34,798 nt of DNA from NCBI GenBank assembly GCA_021736185.1, contig JAIPGJ010000017.1, forward strand, positions 1-34,798, in the 5' to 3' direction. The position numbers and the translations under genes are program-made. The notes beneath the pieces were generated by a model. That model saw only the letters and a program-made list of their open reading frames with translations. It searched no databases and was not told the DNA's origin. Each line of letters opens with the position of its first letter. The stretch's first letter is position 1. The stretch comes from Fidelibacterota bacterium (lineage in GTDB: Bacteria > Fidelibacterota > UBA8477 > JABMPR01). Positions 23,188 to 31,448 of the stretch are shown here, in pieces.

Positions 23188-23778
23188 GTGAAAAAAAGTA
23201 CTATTATGCTCATCGCCATTGTCGTTGTGATATTCTTTATAATCAGCGGCGCCATTGGTAAATACAATGCCATGATTACCCTGGAAGAAGGCGTTGATGC
23301 CTCCTGGGCTCAGGTAGAAAATGTCTACCAGCGTCGCGCAGACCTAATCCCTAACCTGGTAGCCACAGTGAAGGGTGTTGCCGAATTTGAGAAGGAAACT
23401 TTTACGGCCGTCGCAGAAGCCCGCTCAAAAGTCAGCAATGTAAATCTTGAAGGCATTACCAATAACCCTCAGGCCATGCAGAACTTCCAAGAGTCACAGG
23501 GCCAGTTATCTGGTGCATTGAGCAAACTCATGGTGGTGGTTGAACGCTATCCTGAGTTAAAAGCCAATCAAAACTTTCTGGATCTCCAGACTCAACTGGA
23601 AGGGACAGAGAACCGGATATCAGTAGAGCGTAATCGTTTTAACCAAGCGGCCCAGGGATATAATACCATTATTCGACGCTTCCCGGGGTCGATCTATGCC
23701 GGCCTCTTCGGTTTTGAACGCAAAGCCTACTTTGAAGCAGAGGCAGGATCAGAAAAGGCTCCAGAAGTAAAATTCTAA
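23188..23778 (+). CDS. LemA family protein
   Basis: 196 residues from the GTG at 23188, which has AAGGAG six bases upstream; the TTG at 23182 overlaps that site and cannot be the start. One N-terminal membrane helix (residues 4-25) is followed by an elongated helical domain with the LemA signature: VDASWAQVENVYQRRADLIPNLVATVKG, here split as DASWAQVENVYQRR and DLIPNLVATVKG, then ERYPELKANQNF and ERNRFNQAAQGYN. The C terminus is in the periplasm or extracellular side. The pairing with a TPM-domain gene is common; the pair is thought to act in envelope stress or membrane quality, but the function is not established. Confidence 0.93.
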   Translation: MKKSTIMLIAIVVVIFFIISGAIGKYNAMITLEEGVDASWAQVENVYQRRADLIPNLVATVKGVAEFEKETFTAVAEARSKVSNVNLEGITNNPQAMQNFQESQGQLSGALSKLMVVVERYPELKANQNFLDLQTQLEGTENRISVERNRFNQAAQGYNTIIRRFPGSIYAGLFGFERKAYFEAEAGSEKAPEVKF

Positions 23779-23806
23779 AAAAAGCAGATATCTACAATGG
23801 ATGTAC

Positions 23807-23826
23807 GGGCGGTTCGCGAACCGCCC
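23807..23826. repeat. Perfect 20-bp GC-rich palindrome
   Basis: GGGCGGTTCGCGAACCGCCC is a perfect palindrome between the LemA and TPM genes, 28 bases before the TPM ATG. Similar GC palindromes occur as dispersed repeats in many bacteria. In RNA it makes an 8-bp stem around a TCGC-type loop and could lower expression of the TPM gene relative to LemA. Confidence 0.7.
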
Positions 23827-23853
23827 CAACTCTTGGAGAAAAGATTAATTCTT

Positions 23854-24594
23854 ATGACCAAAATCAAATCTAGCTTGATCCTGCTTTTTTTATTCACCAC
23901 AACCCTTCTGGCCGCCGACCTTTACCCCCCTCGTATCAACAAACAGGTGAACGATTGGGGCGACCTGCTCTCATCCAGCCAGGAAAGCCAGCTGGAACAA
24001 GCCCTGCGCAATTATGAGGACCAATCTTCCAATCAGGTTGTCCTTGCCACCTTTACCTCCCTGGAGGGAGAAAGTCTGGAAGATGTCACCGAAAAAATGT
24101 TCGCCAGTTGGAAATTGGGCCAGGCAGGTAAGGATAATGGAGTGCTCCTGGCCATCTTCAAGAACGAACGTAAAATTCGAATCGAAGTTGGCTATGGACT
24201 GGAAGGCGCTCTCCCGGACATTACAGCAGGGAAAATCATCCGCAATGACATCACCCCCTATTTTAAAGATGGACTCTGGTATGAGGGCATTGTCGCTGGC
24301 CTGCAGGGCATTATTCAAGCAACCTCTGGTGAATACACCGGAACCGGTGCTCGTCGAGGCGGGGAAAACAAAAAGAATGGCAGTCCCCTCGGCCTGCTCT
24401 TTCCAATCATCATCTTCCTGCTGCTGAGTCGCGGACGAATGGGTGGTCTGGGTGGGTTTTTCCTGGGTTCTATGCTGGGATCTGCCATGGGTGGACGCCG
24501 TGGAGGTGGTTTTGGTGGCGGAGGATTCGGAGGAGGAGGGTTCTCTGGTGGTGGCGGCTTTGGCGGTGGCGGAGGAGCTTCCGGCGGCTGGTAA
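23854..24594 (+). CDS. TPM-domain (YgcG-like) membrane protein with Gly-rich tail
   Basis: 246 residues from the ATG at 23854, which directly precedes the signal peptide (MTKIKSSLILLFLFTTTLLA). A TPM domain follows (about 28-160: VNDWGDLLSSSQESQLEQAL, QVVLATFTSLEG, KDNGVLLAIFKNERKIRIEV, GYGLEGALPD). Next come a membrane helix (LLFPIIIFLLLS) and an extremely Gly-rich tail of about 60 residues with FGGGGFGGGG repeats ending GGW. This is the usual YgcG layout. Partner of the LemA gene 75 bases upstream. A GC palindrome lies between them. The frame opens at 23797 through that palindrome, so that start is unlikely. Confidence 0.9.
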   Translation: MTKIKSSLILLFLFTTTLLAADLYPPRINKQVNDWGDLLSSSQESQLEQALRNYEDQSSNQVVLATFTSLEGESLEDVTEKMFASWKLGQAGKDNGVLLAIFKNERKIRIEVGYGLEGALPDITAGKIIRNDITPYFKDGLWYEGIVAGLQGIIQATSGEYTGTGARRGGENKKNGSPLGLLFPIIIFLLLSRGRMGGLGGFFLGSMLGSAMGGRRGGGFGGGGFGGGGFSGGGGFGGGGGASGGW

Positions 24595-24884
24595 GATTTA
24601 AAGCCGGACATTTATGACGGGAATTGGAAGCCAAGTGTCAGGGAAATCAATCAGCACAATCAACGGATTAAGCCTATCCAGGCATTGTTTTATCTGCATT
24701 TGGCAGAGGGCGGTAAACAGCCCTGCTGGAACCTCATGGAAGGAATGAAAAGTCATGAGTATGCAAGCCACAGCAGTCAGTATGACTCTTCCTGGAGCTC
24801 AAAGTGAAAGTTTTCACTTGCCATCCAATTGATCGAATAAATTTGTACAATGCACAATGATTTAGATACCCCCGGGACAGCAGG

Positions 24885-26399
24885 ATGGAAATAAAAAAGC
24901 TCGAAAATGAATTATCACAGATACTCCTCGAAATAATAGAAAACGAAGAGCTAATCAATGAATTGACAAGTCAAGTTCACCAGGAGTACCGCTTAAGTGC
25001 TAAAAACCTGCTTCGATACTTGATCTTAAGAAGTAAAGATTTAAGAAAATACCATGGAATATTATCTGATCTTGGTGTTTCATCGTTAAGATCCGGTGAA
25101 GGATACGTATTCAGCAATCTCTATAGCGTTGTCCGAAACATCAACCTTATACAAAACACCCCCTTTAATATCCGCAAAAGCATCGATATCATTGGCTATA
25201 CAAGAAGTAAGGAAATCATTCGCGCTCACGCGAACAACCTGTTTAACCAACTGCAAAAGGGACATTTCACCGAGATAATGGTAACCCTGCCGGATGAGGC
25301 AGCCGAGGACAAAGAATTAATAAAAAAAATGGTTCTAAATGGAATGGAGATCGCCCGCATCAATCTAAGCCATGGAAATATCGACCAATGGACACAAATG
25401 GTCACATTGATTCGCGAGATAGAAAGTGAGACAGAACAAAAAGTAAAAATATATATGGATCTTTCCGGTCCAAAGCTTCGAACCTCCAACATCGAAATTC
25501 ATAATAAAAAGGGTGAAATTAAAGACAGCATTTCAGTTAGTATTGGAGAACATCTCATCCTTTCAAAAGAGCAAGCAGTTCTTAAAAGACCAAAAACAGG
25601 CGAGAAGAAAAAATTAAAAGCCAAAGTGGTCAAGGTATTACTTGATGCCGTAATCGATGACGCTCAAATCGGCGATGTCGTTTTGTTTGATGATGGGATG
25701 ATCAAATCATCGGTTGTTGACAAGCAGGAGAACCTGCTTGAATTGGTGATCACGGAATGTTACAAGCCCAAACTGGGCTCACAAAAAGGTATAAATCTGC
25801 CCAACACAAAACTTAACCTTCCGGCGTTGACAAAAACGGACATAACGGATCTCAAATTTGTTTGTCGGCACGCCGACATTGTTGGGTATTCCTTCGTTAG
25901 AACTGCCAGCGATGTCAGCCGACTTTACAGGGAGCTCAGGAAAAACAAGGCAGATCAAATGGGTGTCGTTTTTAAGATAGAAAACAAGGATGCCTTCGAA
26001 AACCTTCCAGAAATTCTGTTGAAGGGCATGGAAAGAGATAAAATTGGTATCATGATCGCCCGTGGCGATCTGGCTGTTGAGATAGGATTTGAAAGAATCT
26101 CTGAAGTTCAAAATGAAATACTATGGCTGTGTGAAGCGGCTCATATTCCTGTCATCTGGGCAACCCAGGTGCTGGAAAACCTGGCAAAAACGGGAATCCC
26201 CACCCGCGCTGAAATTAGTGATGCCGCTTTATCTGCCCAGGCGGAATGTGTCATGCTTAACAAGGGTCCGAGCATTATCAATGCAATCCAGGTGCTGAAG
26301 AATATTCTTGTGAGAATGGAAGGTCATTCCTTCAAAAAAAAGAATGAGTTGAGACCATTGAACGTGGCCAAACGATTTATTGACCGTCTCAATAATTAA
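24885..26399 (+). CDS. Atypical pyruvate kinase with N-terminal extension and no C-terminal domain
   Basis: 504 residues. A novel helical N-terminal region (1-125, with LRSGEGYVFSNLYSVVRN) precedes a pyruvate kinase barrel. Conserved catalytic groups are present: RINLSHG (158-164), DLSGPKLRT (192-200), K364 and E366 in FKIENKD, D395 in ARGDLAVE, WATQVLE (425-431) and PTRAEISDAA (439-448). The TIGPAS loop is replaced by TLPDEAA, and the regulatory C-terminal domain of about 120 residues is missing. Related long-N-terminus forms exist. Phosphotransfer from phosphoenolpyruvate is plausible but not certain. The gene is more AT-rich than its neighbours, suggesting acquisition. It has a plain ATG without a strong ribosome-binding site. 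Confidence 0.82.
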   Translation: MEIKKLENELSQILLEIIENEELINELTSQVHQEYRLSAKNLLRYLILRSKDLRKYHGILSDLGVSSLRSGEGYVFSNLYSVVRNINLIQNTPFNIRKSIDIIGYTRSKEIIRAHANNLFNQLQKGHFTEIMVTLPDEAAEDKELIKKMVLNGMEIARINLSHGNIDQWTQMVTLIREIESETEQKVKIYMDLSGPKLRTSNIEIHNKKGEIKDSISVSIGEHLILSKEQAVLKRPKTGEKKKLKAKVVKVLLDAVIDDAQIGDVVLFDDGMIKSSVVDKQENLLELVITECYKPKLGSQKGINLPNTKLNLPALTKTDITDLKFVCRHADIVGYSFVRTASDVSRLYRELRKNKADQMGVVFKIENKDAFENLPEILLKGMERDKIGIMIARGDLAVEIGFERISEVQNEILWLCEAAHIPVIWATQVLENLAKTGIPTRAEISDAALSAQAECVMLNKGPSIINAIQVLKNILVRMEGHSFKKKNELRPLNVAKRFIDRLNN

Positions 26400-26436
26400 A
26401 TATTCAAGAATATATGTTACCCCGTTTCCCGGGAGA

Positions 26437-27102
26437 TCAGTGCTCTAAAAAGGGCTTTATTCTCTCAACCCAGTGATCATATCCCGCAACATTCAGGTGC
26501 AAGCCATCCTGGGTGAGCTCCGGATTCAAATATTCCAGACCACTGAGATAATCGGGATATAGGTTGATAAACTGAACTTCCCTTTCCAGAGCCAGAGCGG
26601 CTAAAAAACCATTTATCCGCTTGATCTGGGCTGGGGGACAATTTTTCCAGCGTGAAGTAGTGGGCAGTATGGAATGCACAAAAATTTCTGTCTCCGGAAG
26701 TTCCTTCTGGAGGGTGTCAAGCAAGATGACAAACATGCTTTTGAGATAAGCATCATCGCGGCGATCACCAATATCGTTTATCCCTATCATCAGAAAGAGC
26801 CTTTGAGGGTTGAGGGCGACAGCGGAATTATTCAGACGTTCAATCAAGCCATCCATATGATCACCGACAATACCGCGATTTATCAGGTGAGCCCCCGGGA
26901 AATAATGGTTCAGGTCAAAGCCCTCAATGATGGAATTCCCCAAAAATACAACCCCATGCGGGGCGATCGAATCCAGCTCTTGATTGAACTGGTCATTACG
27001 GAGCTTCCAATGATCCGTGCGTTGTCGGGTTTGACTCTGTACAGCTGTGACCAGGAGAATACATAAAAGAAAAAATTTGAAGCGACGATAAAAGTCCATC
27101 AT
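26437..27102 (-). CDS. SGNH/GDSL-family hydrolase
   Basis: 221 residues from the ATG at 27102, with AAGGTG upstream; a GTG at 27111 is the other option. A signal peptide (FKFFLLCILLVTAVQSQ) indicates export. The SGNH blocks are present: block I as FLGNSIIEGF (Asn in place of the usual Asp before Ser), block II as NRGIVGD, block III as GINDIG, and block V as DGLHLN with the catalytic Asp and His. Members hydrolyse acyl esters on lipids or glycans; the substrate cannot be named. The gene converges with the pyruvate kinase gene, and lies 22 bases downstream of the rseC-like gene. Confidence 0.85.
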   Translation of the reverse strand: MMDFYRRFKFFLLCILLVTAVQSQTRQRTDHWKLRNDQFNQELDSIAPHGVVFLGNSIIEGFDLNHYFPGAHLINRGIVGDHMDGLIERLNNSAVALNPQRLFLMIGINDIGDRRDDAYLKSMFVILLDTLQKELPETEIFVHSILPTTSRWKNCPPAQIKRINGFLAALALEREVQFINLYPDYLSGLEYLNPELTQDGLHLNVAGYDHWVERIKPFLEH

Positions 27103-27123
27103 TAAGAGCACCTTATTTTGTGA

Positions 27124-27558
27124 TCAAGCGCTGACCTCAATTCGCAAGTATCTTTCAGGAATAAGATCAACGATCCTGGAAATAAGTTTCCGGGCAACAA
27201 AAAAACTAATCCCCAAACCCAGACATGCCACTAGAAATGCAGTCAGTTCCCGTGGCATGAATCCCTGTAGAGGAAGCAGGTAACCAATAAATAATCCCAG
27301 CAGAAAAGCCAGCATGGGGAGTCCAAATTGGATAAGGGCCAGATGCAACTCCAGATTAGAAAGCTCATCAATGCGCACTTCTTGTCCGATTGAAAAAGCC
27401 GCCGTGCTTGGCAGCCTCAGGCTTCTCTCGGCTTCCTCTCCCGGTGCACAGACCACCTTCAGTCCACAGGAATCACAGGCATCTTTGCTTGCAAGAATGA
27501 GGGTAACAGAAGTTCCATCCATCGATTGGACGACACCCGTTTCGCCATTAAAAAGCAT
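27124..27558 (-). CDS. RseC/MucC-like integral membrane protein of the Rnf cluster
   Basis: 144 residues matching the RseC/MucC family (SoxR-reducing-complex subunit): an N-terminal cytoplasmic GVVQSMDGTSVTL stretch, a Cys cluster CDSCGLKVVC, then two membrane helices (LIQFGLPMLAFLLGLFIG and ELTAFLVACLGLGISFFV) and a basic end. In E. coli it assists the Rsx/Rnf complex that reduces SoxR. Its ATG overlaps the rnfB stop by one base, so it is the last gene of the rnf transcript. Confidence 0.85.
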   Translation of the reverse strand: MLFNGETGVVQSMDGTSVTLILASKDACDSCGLKVVCAPGEEAERSLRLPSTAAFSIGQEVRIDELSNLELHLALIQFGLPMLAFLLGLFIGYLLPLQGFMPRELTAFLVACLGLGISFFVARKLISRIVDLIPERYLRIEVSA

Positions 27559-28391
27559 CAGGTGCTAAGCGCCTCCTCTTCAGGAACCGCTTCCAGGACA
27601 ATCAAAGCATTGGTCGAGCATTTTGTGGTGGGTAAATCTTTCCCCTGGCCATACAGATGATAATCGATGCGGGCCAGATTATTCTCCATGGTCATGAGAC
27701 CCTCTTCAACACCCCTGACGCACAGCCCGCAGCCCACGCAGGCCCGGATACATATTTGGCGGGATTCTTTTGGCGAGTCCGTATTACGGCAGGCCACAAA
27801 AATAGTGTCAGCCTCAGGATGGAGTTCGATAATATTCCGGGGACAGGCTTCAACACAATTGCCACACCCCGTGCATTTATCCGCATCAATCAGAGGCAAT
27901 CCGTTGGCGCTCATTTCCATGGCATCAAAAGGACAGGCTTCCACACACTCCCCAAAGCCGAGACAGCCATGAAGGCAAAGTTTGTCACCTCCTCCGGTGA
28001 TGTGTGCTGCGGTACAGTTCTGGATGCCGAGATATTCACCCTTGTGAGCACTTTCATAGTGGCCCCCCTGGCACATCACCCGGGCAATAATTTTTTCACC
28101 TTTTTGGGCTTCCAAACCCATAATGCTGGCAATGGCAGCCCGGGCATCATCATTACAAACGGGACATCCATTGATAGCAACCTCGCCATGAACAATACTG
28201 TCGGCAAAACTGCCACAGCCAGGCAGGCCACAGCCACCACAATTGGCGCCGGGGAGATTATCCAGGACCAGAGCGATCCGCGGATCCTCCTCCACATAAA
28301 ATTTCTTATTGGCCACAGCCAGTCCAGCAGCAAAAAGAGCTCCCATACCACCCATACTCAACATTGATATACCGATTGAGGCTAGATCCAT
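27558..28391 (-). CDS. rnfB: Rnf complex subunit RnfB
   Basis: 277 residues. RnfB is the ferredoxin-accepting subunit of the ion-translocating ferredoxin:NAD+ oxidoreductase. A membrane anchor is at 5-27; a CGGCGLPGCG motif (Cys51, Cys54, Cys59, with Cys76) binds a [4Fe-4S] cluster. Two ferredoxin motifs follow (CLGFGECVEACPFDAME and CTGCGNCVEACPRNIIEL), and CIRACVGCGLCVRG provides a further site near the C terminus. The ATG has AAAGGAA upstream. Unlike the other junctions in this operon, 185 bases of repeat-containing sequence separate it from rnfA. Confidence 0.96.
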   Translation of the reverse strand: MDLASIGISMLSMGGMGALFAAGLAVANKKFYVEEDPRIALVLDNLPGANCGGCGLPGCGSFADSIVHGEVAINGCPVCNDDARAAIASIMGLEAQKGEKIIARVMCQGGHYESAHKGEYLGIQNCTAAHITGGGDKLCLHGCLGFGECVEACPFDAMEMSANGLPLIDADKCTGCGNCVEACPRNIIELHPEADTIFVACRNTDSPKESRQICIRACVGCGLCVRGVEEGLMTMENNLARIDYHLYGQGKDLPTTKCSTNALIVLEAVPEEEALST

Positions 28392-28454
28392 TACATAAGT
28401 TCCTTTGTAGAGAAATCGACGTTTTTTAAGTCTTTACTGCTCGTCATCCCGAGT

Positions 28455-28535
28455 ACTTCGACTCCGCTCAGCATAGACTTCGTTGAGGGACAATCAAATC
28501 CTATTACCCAACACACTTCGACTCCGCTCGGTGTG
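28455..28535. repeat. CTTCGACTCCGCTC-type dispersed repeat in the rnfA-rnfB gap
   Basis: ACTTCGACTCCGCTC occurs at 28455-28469 and 28515-28529. The second copy is enclosed by CACAC and GTGTG, making a small hairpin. This motif is widely seen as a dispersed intergenic repeat in many bacterial genomes. The other rnf junctions overlap or are at most ten bases, so this gap probably results from an insertion in the operon. Confidence 0.7.
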
Positions 28536-28576
28536 ACGGATTTGGATTCGACATTATGTCTTGAGGAGGTCATCTT

Positions 28577-29149
28577 TTAAATCATTCCTGCAAATCCCAT
28601 AAACGCCAGGGCCAGGCCACCGGCTACAATCATGGTGATTCCTGCTCCCTGGAAATATTTTGGAATTGGAGCCAACTCAAGTTCCTCCCGAATACCAGCC
28701 ATAATGACCAGGGCCAGGGTAAAGCCAGCGCCGGCACCCAGGCCAAAGACCACACTTTCCCAGAAAGCATAGTCCCGCAGGACGGAGAATAGTGCCAGTC
28801 CTAGAATCGCGCAATTGGTCGTGATCAGGGGCAGGTAAATACCCAGTGTGTCATACAATGGCTTGCTCATCTTGCGAATAAACATTTCCACCAGCTGGAC
28901 CAGAGAGGCAATGACCAGGATAAAGCTGACATACTCCAAAATCTCAACCTTAAAAGGCACCAGGATGAGGTGGTATATTAACCAGGTCACAACTGCTGTA
29001 ATCAGCATGACGAAGGTGACCGCCATGCCCATGGATACTGCCGAAGAAACCCGCTTGGATACGCCCACAAAAGGGCAGATTCCCAGGAAATAGGAGAGGA
29101 CAAAGTTGTTAACAATTGCCGCTGAAAAGAAGAGTAGAAAATAGCTCAT
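28577..29149 (-). CDS. rnfA: Rnf complex subunit RnfA
   Basis: 190 residues with six membrane helices and the conserved start FFSAAIVNNFVLSYFLGICPFVGVS, here split as AAIVNNFVLSYFLGICPFVG. RnfA and RnfE form the pseudo-symmetric core of the membrane part that carries the shared [2Fe-2S] cluster, with the Cys in NFVLSYFLGIC and TTNCAILG as likely ligands. It overlaps the upstream rnfE gene by four bases (ATGA). Confidence 0.95.
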   Translation of the reverse strand: MSYFLLFFSAAIVNNFVLSYFLGICPFVGVSKRVSSAVSMGMAVTFVMLITAVVTWLIYHLILVPFKVEILEYVSFILVIASLVQLVEMFIRKMSKPLYDTLGIYLPLITTNCAILGLALFSVLRDYAFWESVVFGLGAGAGFTLALVIMAGIREELELAPIPKYFQGAGITMIVAGGLALAFMGFAGMI

Positions 29150-29775
29150 GAGACCACCTTCCGCGCTTTAGACCGGGATGGGTCGTTGTACCAGTTGGCC
29201 AGGGCAATCAGGATTCCCAGCGTTAGAAAAGCGCCAGGGGGTAAAATCATAACCATCCAGGGAGTGAACCAGTCGCCTAAAATAGCGAAACCGAAGATAC
29301 TGCCCGAACCTAGAAGCTCACGGATGCTGCCCAGAACAACCAGCACCATGATAAATCCTACGCCCATGCCCAGACTATCCAGGAGTGAACGCCCGATCCC
29401 ATTTCGGGAAGAGAAAGCCTCCTGGCGTCCCAGAATAATGCAGTTAACGACGATCAGCGGGATATAGGGCCCCAAAGTAGCAGAAATGGCAGGGAAGTAG
29501 GCAGCCAGGAATCGATCAGCCACTGTGACAAAAGTAGCAATTATCACGATGTATCCGGCAATACGTACCTGGTGAGGAATAAAATTTCGTAGTGCAGAGA
29601 TCATCAAACTGGAGCTCAGGAGGACAAAGGTGGTGGCCAGGCCCATGGCCAGACCATTCATGGAGGCATTGGTGACAGCCAGTGTGGGGCACAGGCCCAG
29701 CAGACTGGCCATGACCGGGTTCTCTTTCCAGAGACCCTTGATAAATTCAGCTTTTAAGGATAGGCTAGAACTCAT
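29146..29775 (-). CDS. rnfE: Rnf complex subunit RnfE
   Basis: 209 residues, about six membrane helices. The N-terminal FIKGLWKENPVMASLLGLCP and VNCIILGRQEAF blocks are typical of RnfE, with Cys residues that pair with those of RnfA around the [2Fe-2S] cluster. The ATG overlaps the rnfG stop by one base and its own end overlaps rnfA by four, so translation is coupled along the operon. Confidence 0.95.
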   Translation of the reverse strand: MSSSLSLKAEFIKGLWKENPVMASLLGLCPTLAVTNASMNGLAMGLATTFVLLSSSLMISALRNFIPHQVRIAGYIVIIATFVTVADRFLAAYFPAISATLGPYIPLIVVNCIILGRQEAFSSRNGIGRSLLDSLGMGVGFIMVLVVLGSIRELLGSGSIFGFAILGDWFTPWMVMILPPGAFLTLGILIALANWYNDPSRSKARKVVS

Positions 29776-30380
29776 TATTCAGTCCCTCCAAGGGCTGTCC
29801 AGGCCGTTTTGATATCGGTGATTTGTTCATTCAGAAGCCGGGTTACTGCCTTGGACGAAATCGTCGCACCCGTGATTCCCTGGATTTCATTATTGTGGGT
29901 GGGCTTGGCATTTTTGATGACCACAATTTCTGGTGAAATATGCAGTCCCTTGAACTGAGCAGGAAACCAATAGGGATCTTGCTTGTTGGAGGGATCCACC
30001 ACAATCTTGGTTCCCAGTCCCGGGGTTTCTATTTGCTCCAGGACCTTGATCCCGGTGAGTTGGGTCATGTCAGGAGTGAGACCTACCATGATCCGTAATT
30101 CACCCTGAAAACCACTGCCTACAGCCATAAAGGCTATTCCAACAGGATCAGATATGCTGTCGCGCCGACCGATATAGATGCTTCCGAATTCTGTTTTCTG
30201 GGTTTGATAAGAATCATGGGCTGGCAAGACATCTCCAATGGCTGCCTTAAGGGCTTCCTGGCGATGAAATTCAATTTTTGGCTGGGTGACCATGTCCCAG
30301 CCTGCTAGAATGCCACCAGACAAAACGGTAATGAGGGTCAGAACAAAAATCATACGAGTAGAGAGACTCATTTTACTCAT
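29775..30380 (-). CDS. rnfG: Rnf complex subunit RnfG
   Basis: 201 residues with one N-terminal membrane helix and a periplasmic FMN-binding domain. The flavin is bound covalently to a Thr in the conserved motif TGATISSKAVT near residue 175. LGTKIVVDPSNKQDPYW is another conserved block. It overlaps the rnfD stop by four bases. Confidence 0.94.
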   Translation of the reverse strand: MSKMSLSTRMIFVLTLITVLSGGILAGWDMVTQPKIEFHRQEALKAAIGDVLPAHDSYQTQKTEFGSIYIGRRDSISDPVGIAFMAVGSGFQGELRIMVGLTPDMTQLTGIKVLEQIETPGLGTKIVVDPSNKQDPYWFPAQFKGLHISPEIVVIKNAKPTHNNEIQGITGATISSKAVTRLLNEQITDIKTAWTALGGTE

Positions 30381-31438
30381 GCCCGGACCTCCCCGAAGAA
30401 TTTGGGCCGTGTATAACGGTTAATGAGCGGAGTGAATGCGTTCATTAACAGAATGGAGTACATCACTCCCTCAGGCAGACCGCCAAAAAGTCGGATAATC
30501 ACGAGAATACAGCCAGCACCAGTACCAAAAATCCAGGCACCCCGGGCGGTTACCGGAGAGGTGACCATGTCTGTTGCCATAAAAAAAGCTCCCAACATGA
30601 GTCCACCGCTGAAAAGTTGGAAAACAGGCGAGGGATAGGATGTTGGCGAAATAAGCCAAAAAACTCCGCTCACCAGAAAAGTTGCGCCCAGTAAACTGAG
30701 GGGAATCCTCCAGTCTGCGTATTTTCTAATAAGCAGATACAGACCGCCGATGAGAATGGCAATCGCAGATGTCTCCCCCAGCGATCCACTGATATTCCCC
30801 GTCAGCAGACCCGACAAATCGCTGGTCACGTGCTCAAATTTGAATAGACCCAGTGGCGTGGCGGCGGTGATGCCGTCCACATCGGCATAGCGAGCCGTGA
30901 GAGGCCAGGTCCAGGTGGTCATGGGTACTGGAAAGCTAGCCTGTAAAAAGGCTCTTCCCAGGAGGGCGGGGTTAAAAATATTATAGCCCAATCCCCCAAA
31001 AAAATGTTTACCAACGACGATGGCGAAAACAGAACCCAAAGCAGTTCCACCCAGAGAAAATGAAGGGGGGAGTGTCAGGGCTAGTAAGAGTCCAGTGATC
31101 AGGGCAGAACCATCAGGAATGGTGAAGGCTTCACCCTTCACCCGATTGACTAGCGTCTCGGCAATCAGGGCGGAGCCAACACTGGTGAGGATAATGCCAA
31201 CAGCAGCCCATTGAAAATAAACCAGGGCCAGTACCGTGGTTGGCACCAGTGCCGCAATAACATTCCACATAATTTTTGGAACGGTGGCCTGGGCATGGAA
31301 GTGAGGGGATGAGGCCAGAATCAGGGGTCTTTCAGGGTGGTATAATTTTTCCCGAGGATCCTTTTTCGGCTTGTCCACTGGATTTTTTGGTGTTTCAGGC
31401 TGTTCAGGCTGCGCTTGGGATAGATTTTCTTCAGTCAT
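30377..31438 (-). CDS. rnfD: Rnf complex subunit RnfD
   Basis: 353 residues from the ATG at 31438. The frame is open to 31600, but that part lies within rnfC, and GGAG sits five bases before 31438. RnfD is a polytopic membrane subunit that binds FMN covalently and takes part in ion translocation. It has about ten helices; conserved blocks are IPDGSALITGLLLALTLPP, NIFNPALLGRAF and GSLGETSAIAILIGG. The N-terminal 40 residues are a Pro/Lys-rich hydrophilic tail longer than usual. Confidence 0.94.
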   Translation of the reverse strand: MTEENLSQAQPEQPETPKNPVDKPKKDPREKLYHPERPLILASSPHFHAQATVPKIMWNVIAALVPTTVLALVYFQWAAVGIILTSVGSALIAETLVNRVKGEAFTIPDGSALITGLLLALTLPPSFSLGGTALGSVFAIVVGKHFFGGLGYNIFNPALLGRAFLQASFPVPMTTWTWPLTARYADVDGITAATPLGLFKFEHVTSDLSGLLTGNISGSLGETSAIAILIGGLYLLIRKYADWRIPLSLLGATFLVSGVFWLISPTSYPSPVFQLFSGGLMLGAFFMATDMVTSPVTARGAWIFGTGAGCILVIIRLFGGLPEGVMYSILLMNAFTPLINRYTRPKFFGEVRA

Positions 31439-31448
31439 AAGGACTCCA

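Noticed and set aside
24315-24611. Minus-strand Pro-rich frame
   Set aside because: The Pro-rich repeat is the complement of the Gly-rich tail of the TPM protein.
27657-28367. Plus-strand frame of 236 codons
   Set aside because: Antisense to rnfB; the opposite strand has the complete set of Fe-S motifs.
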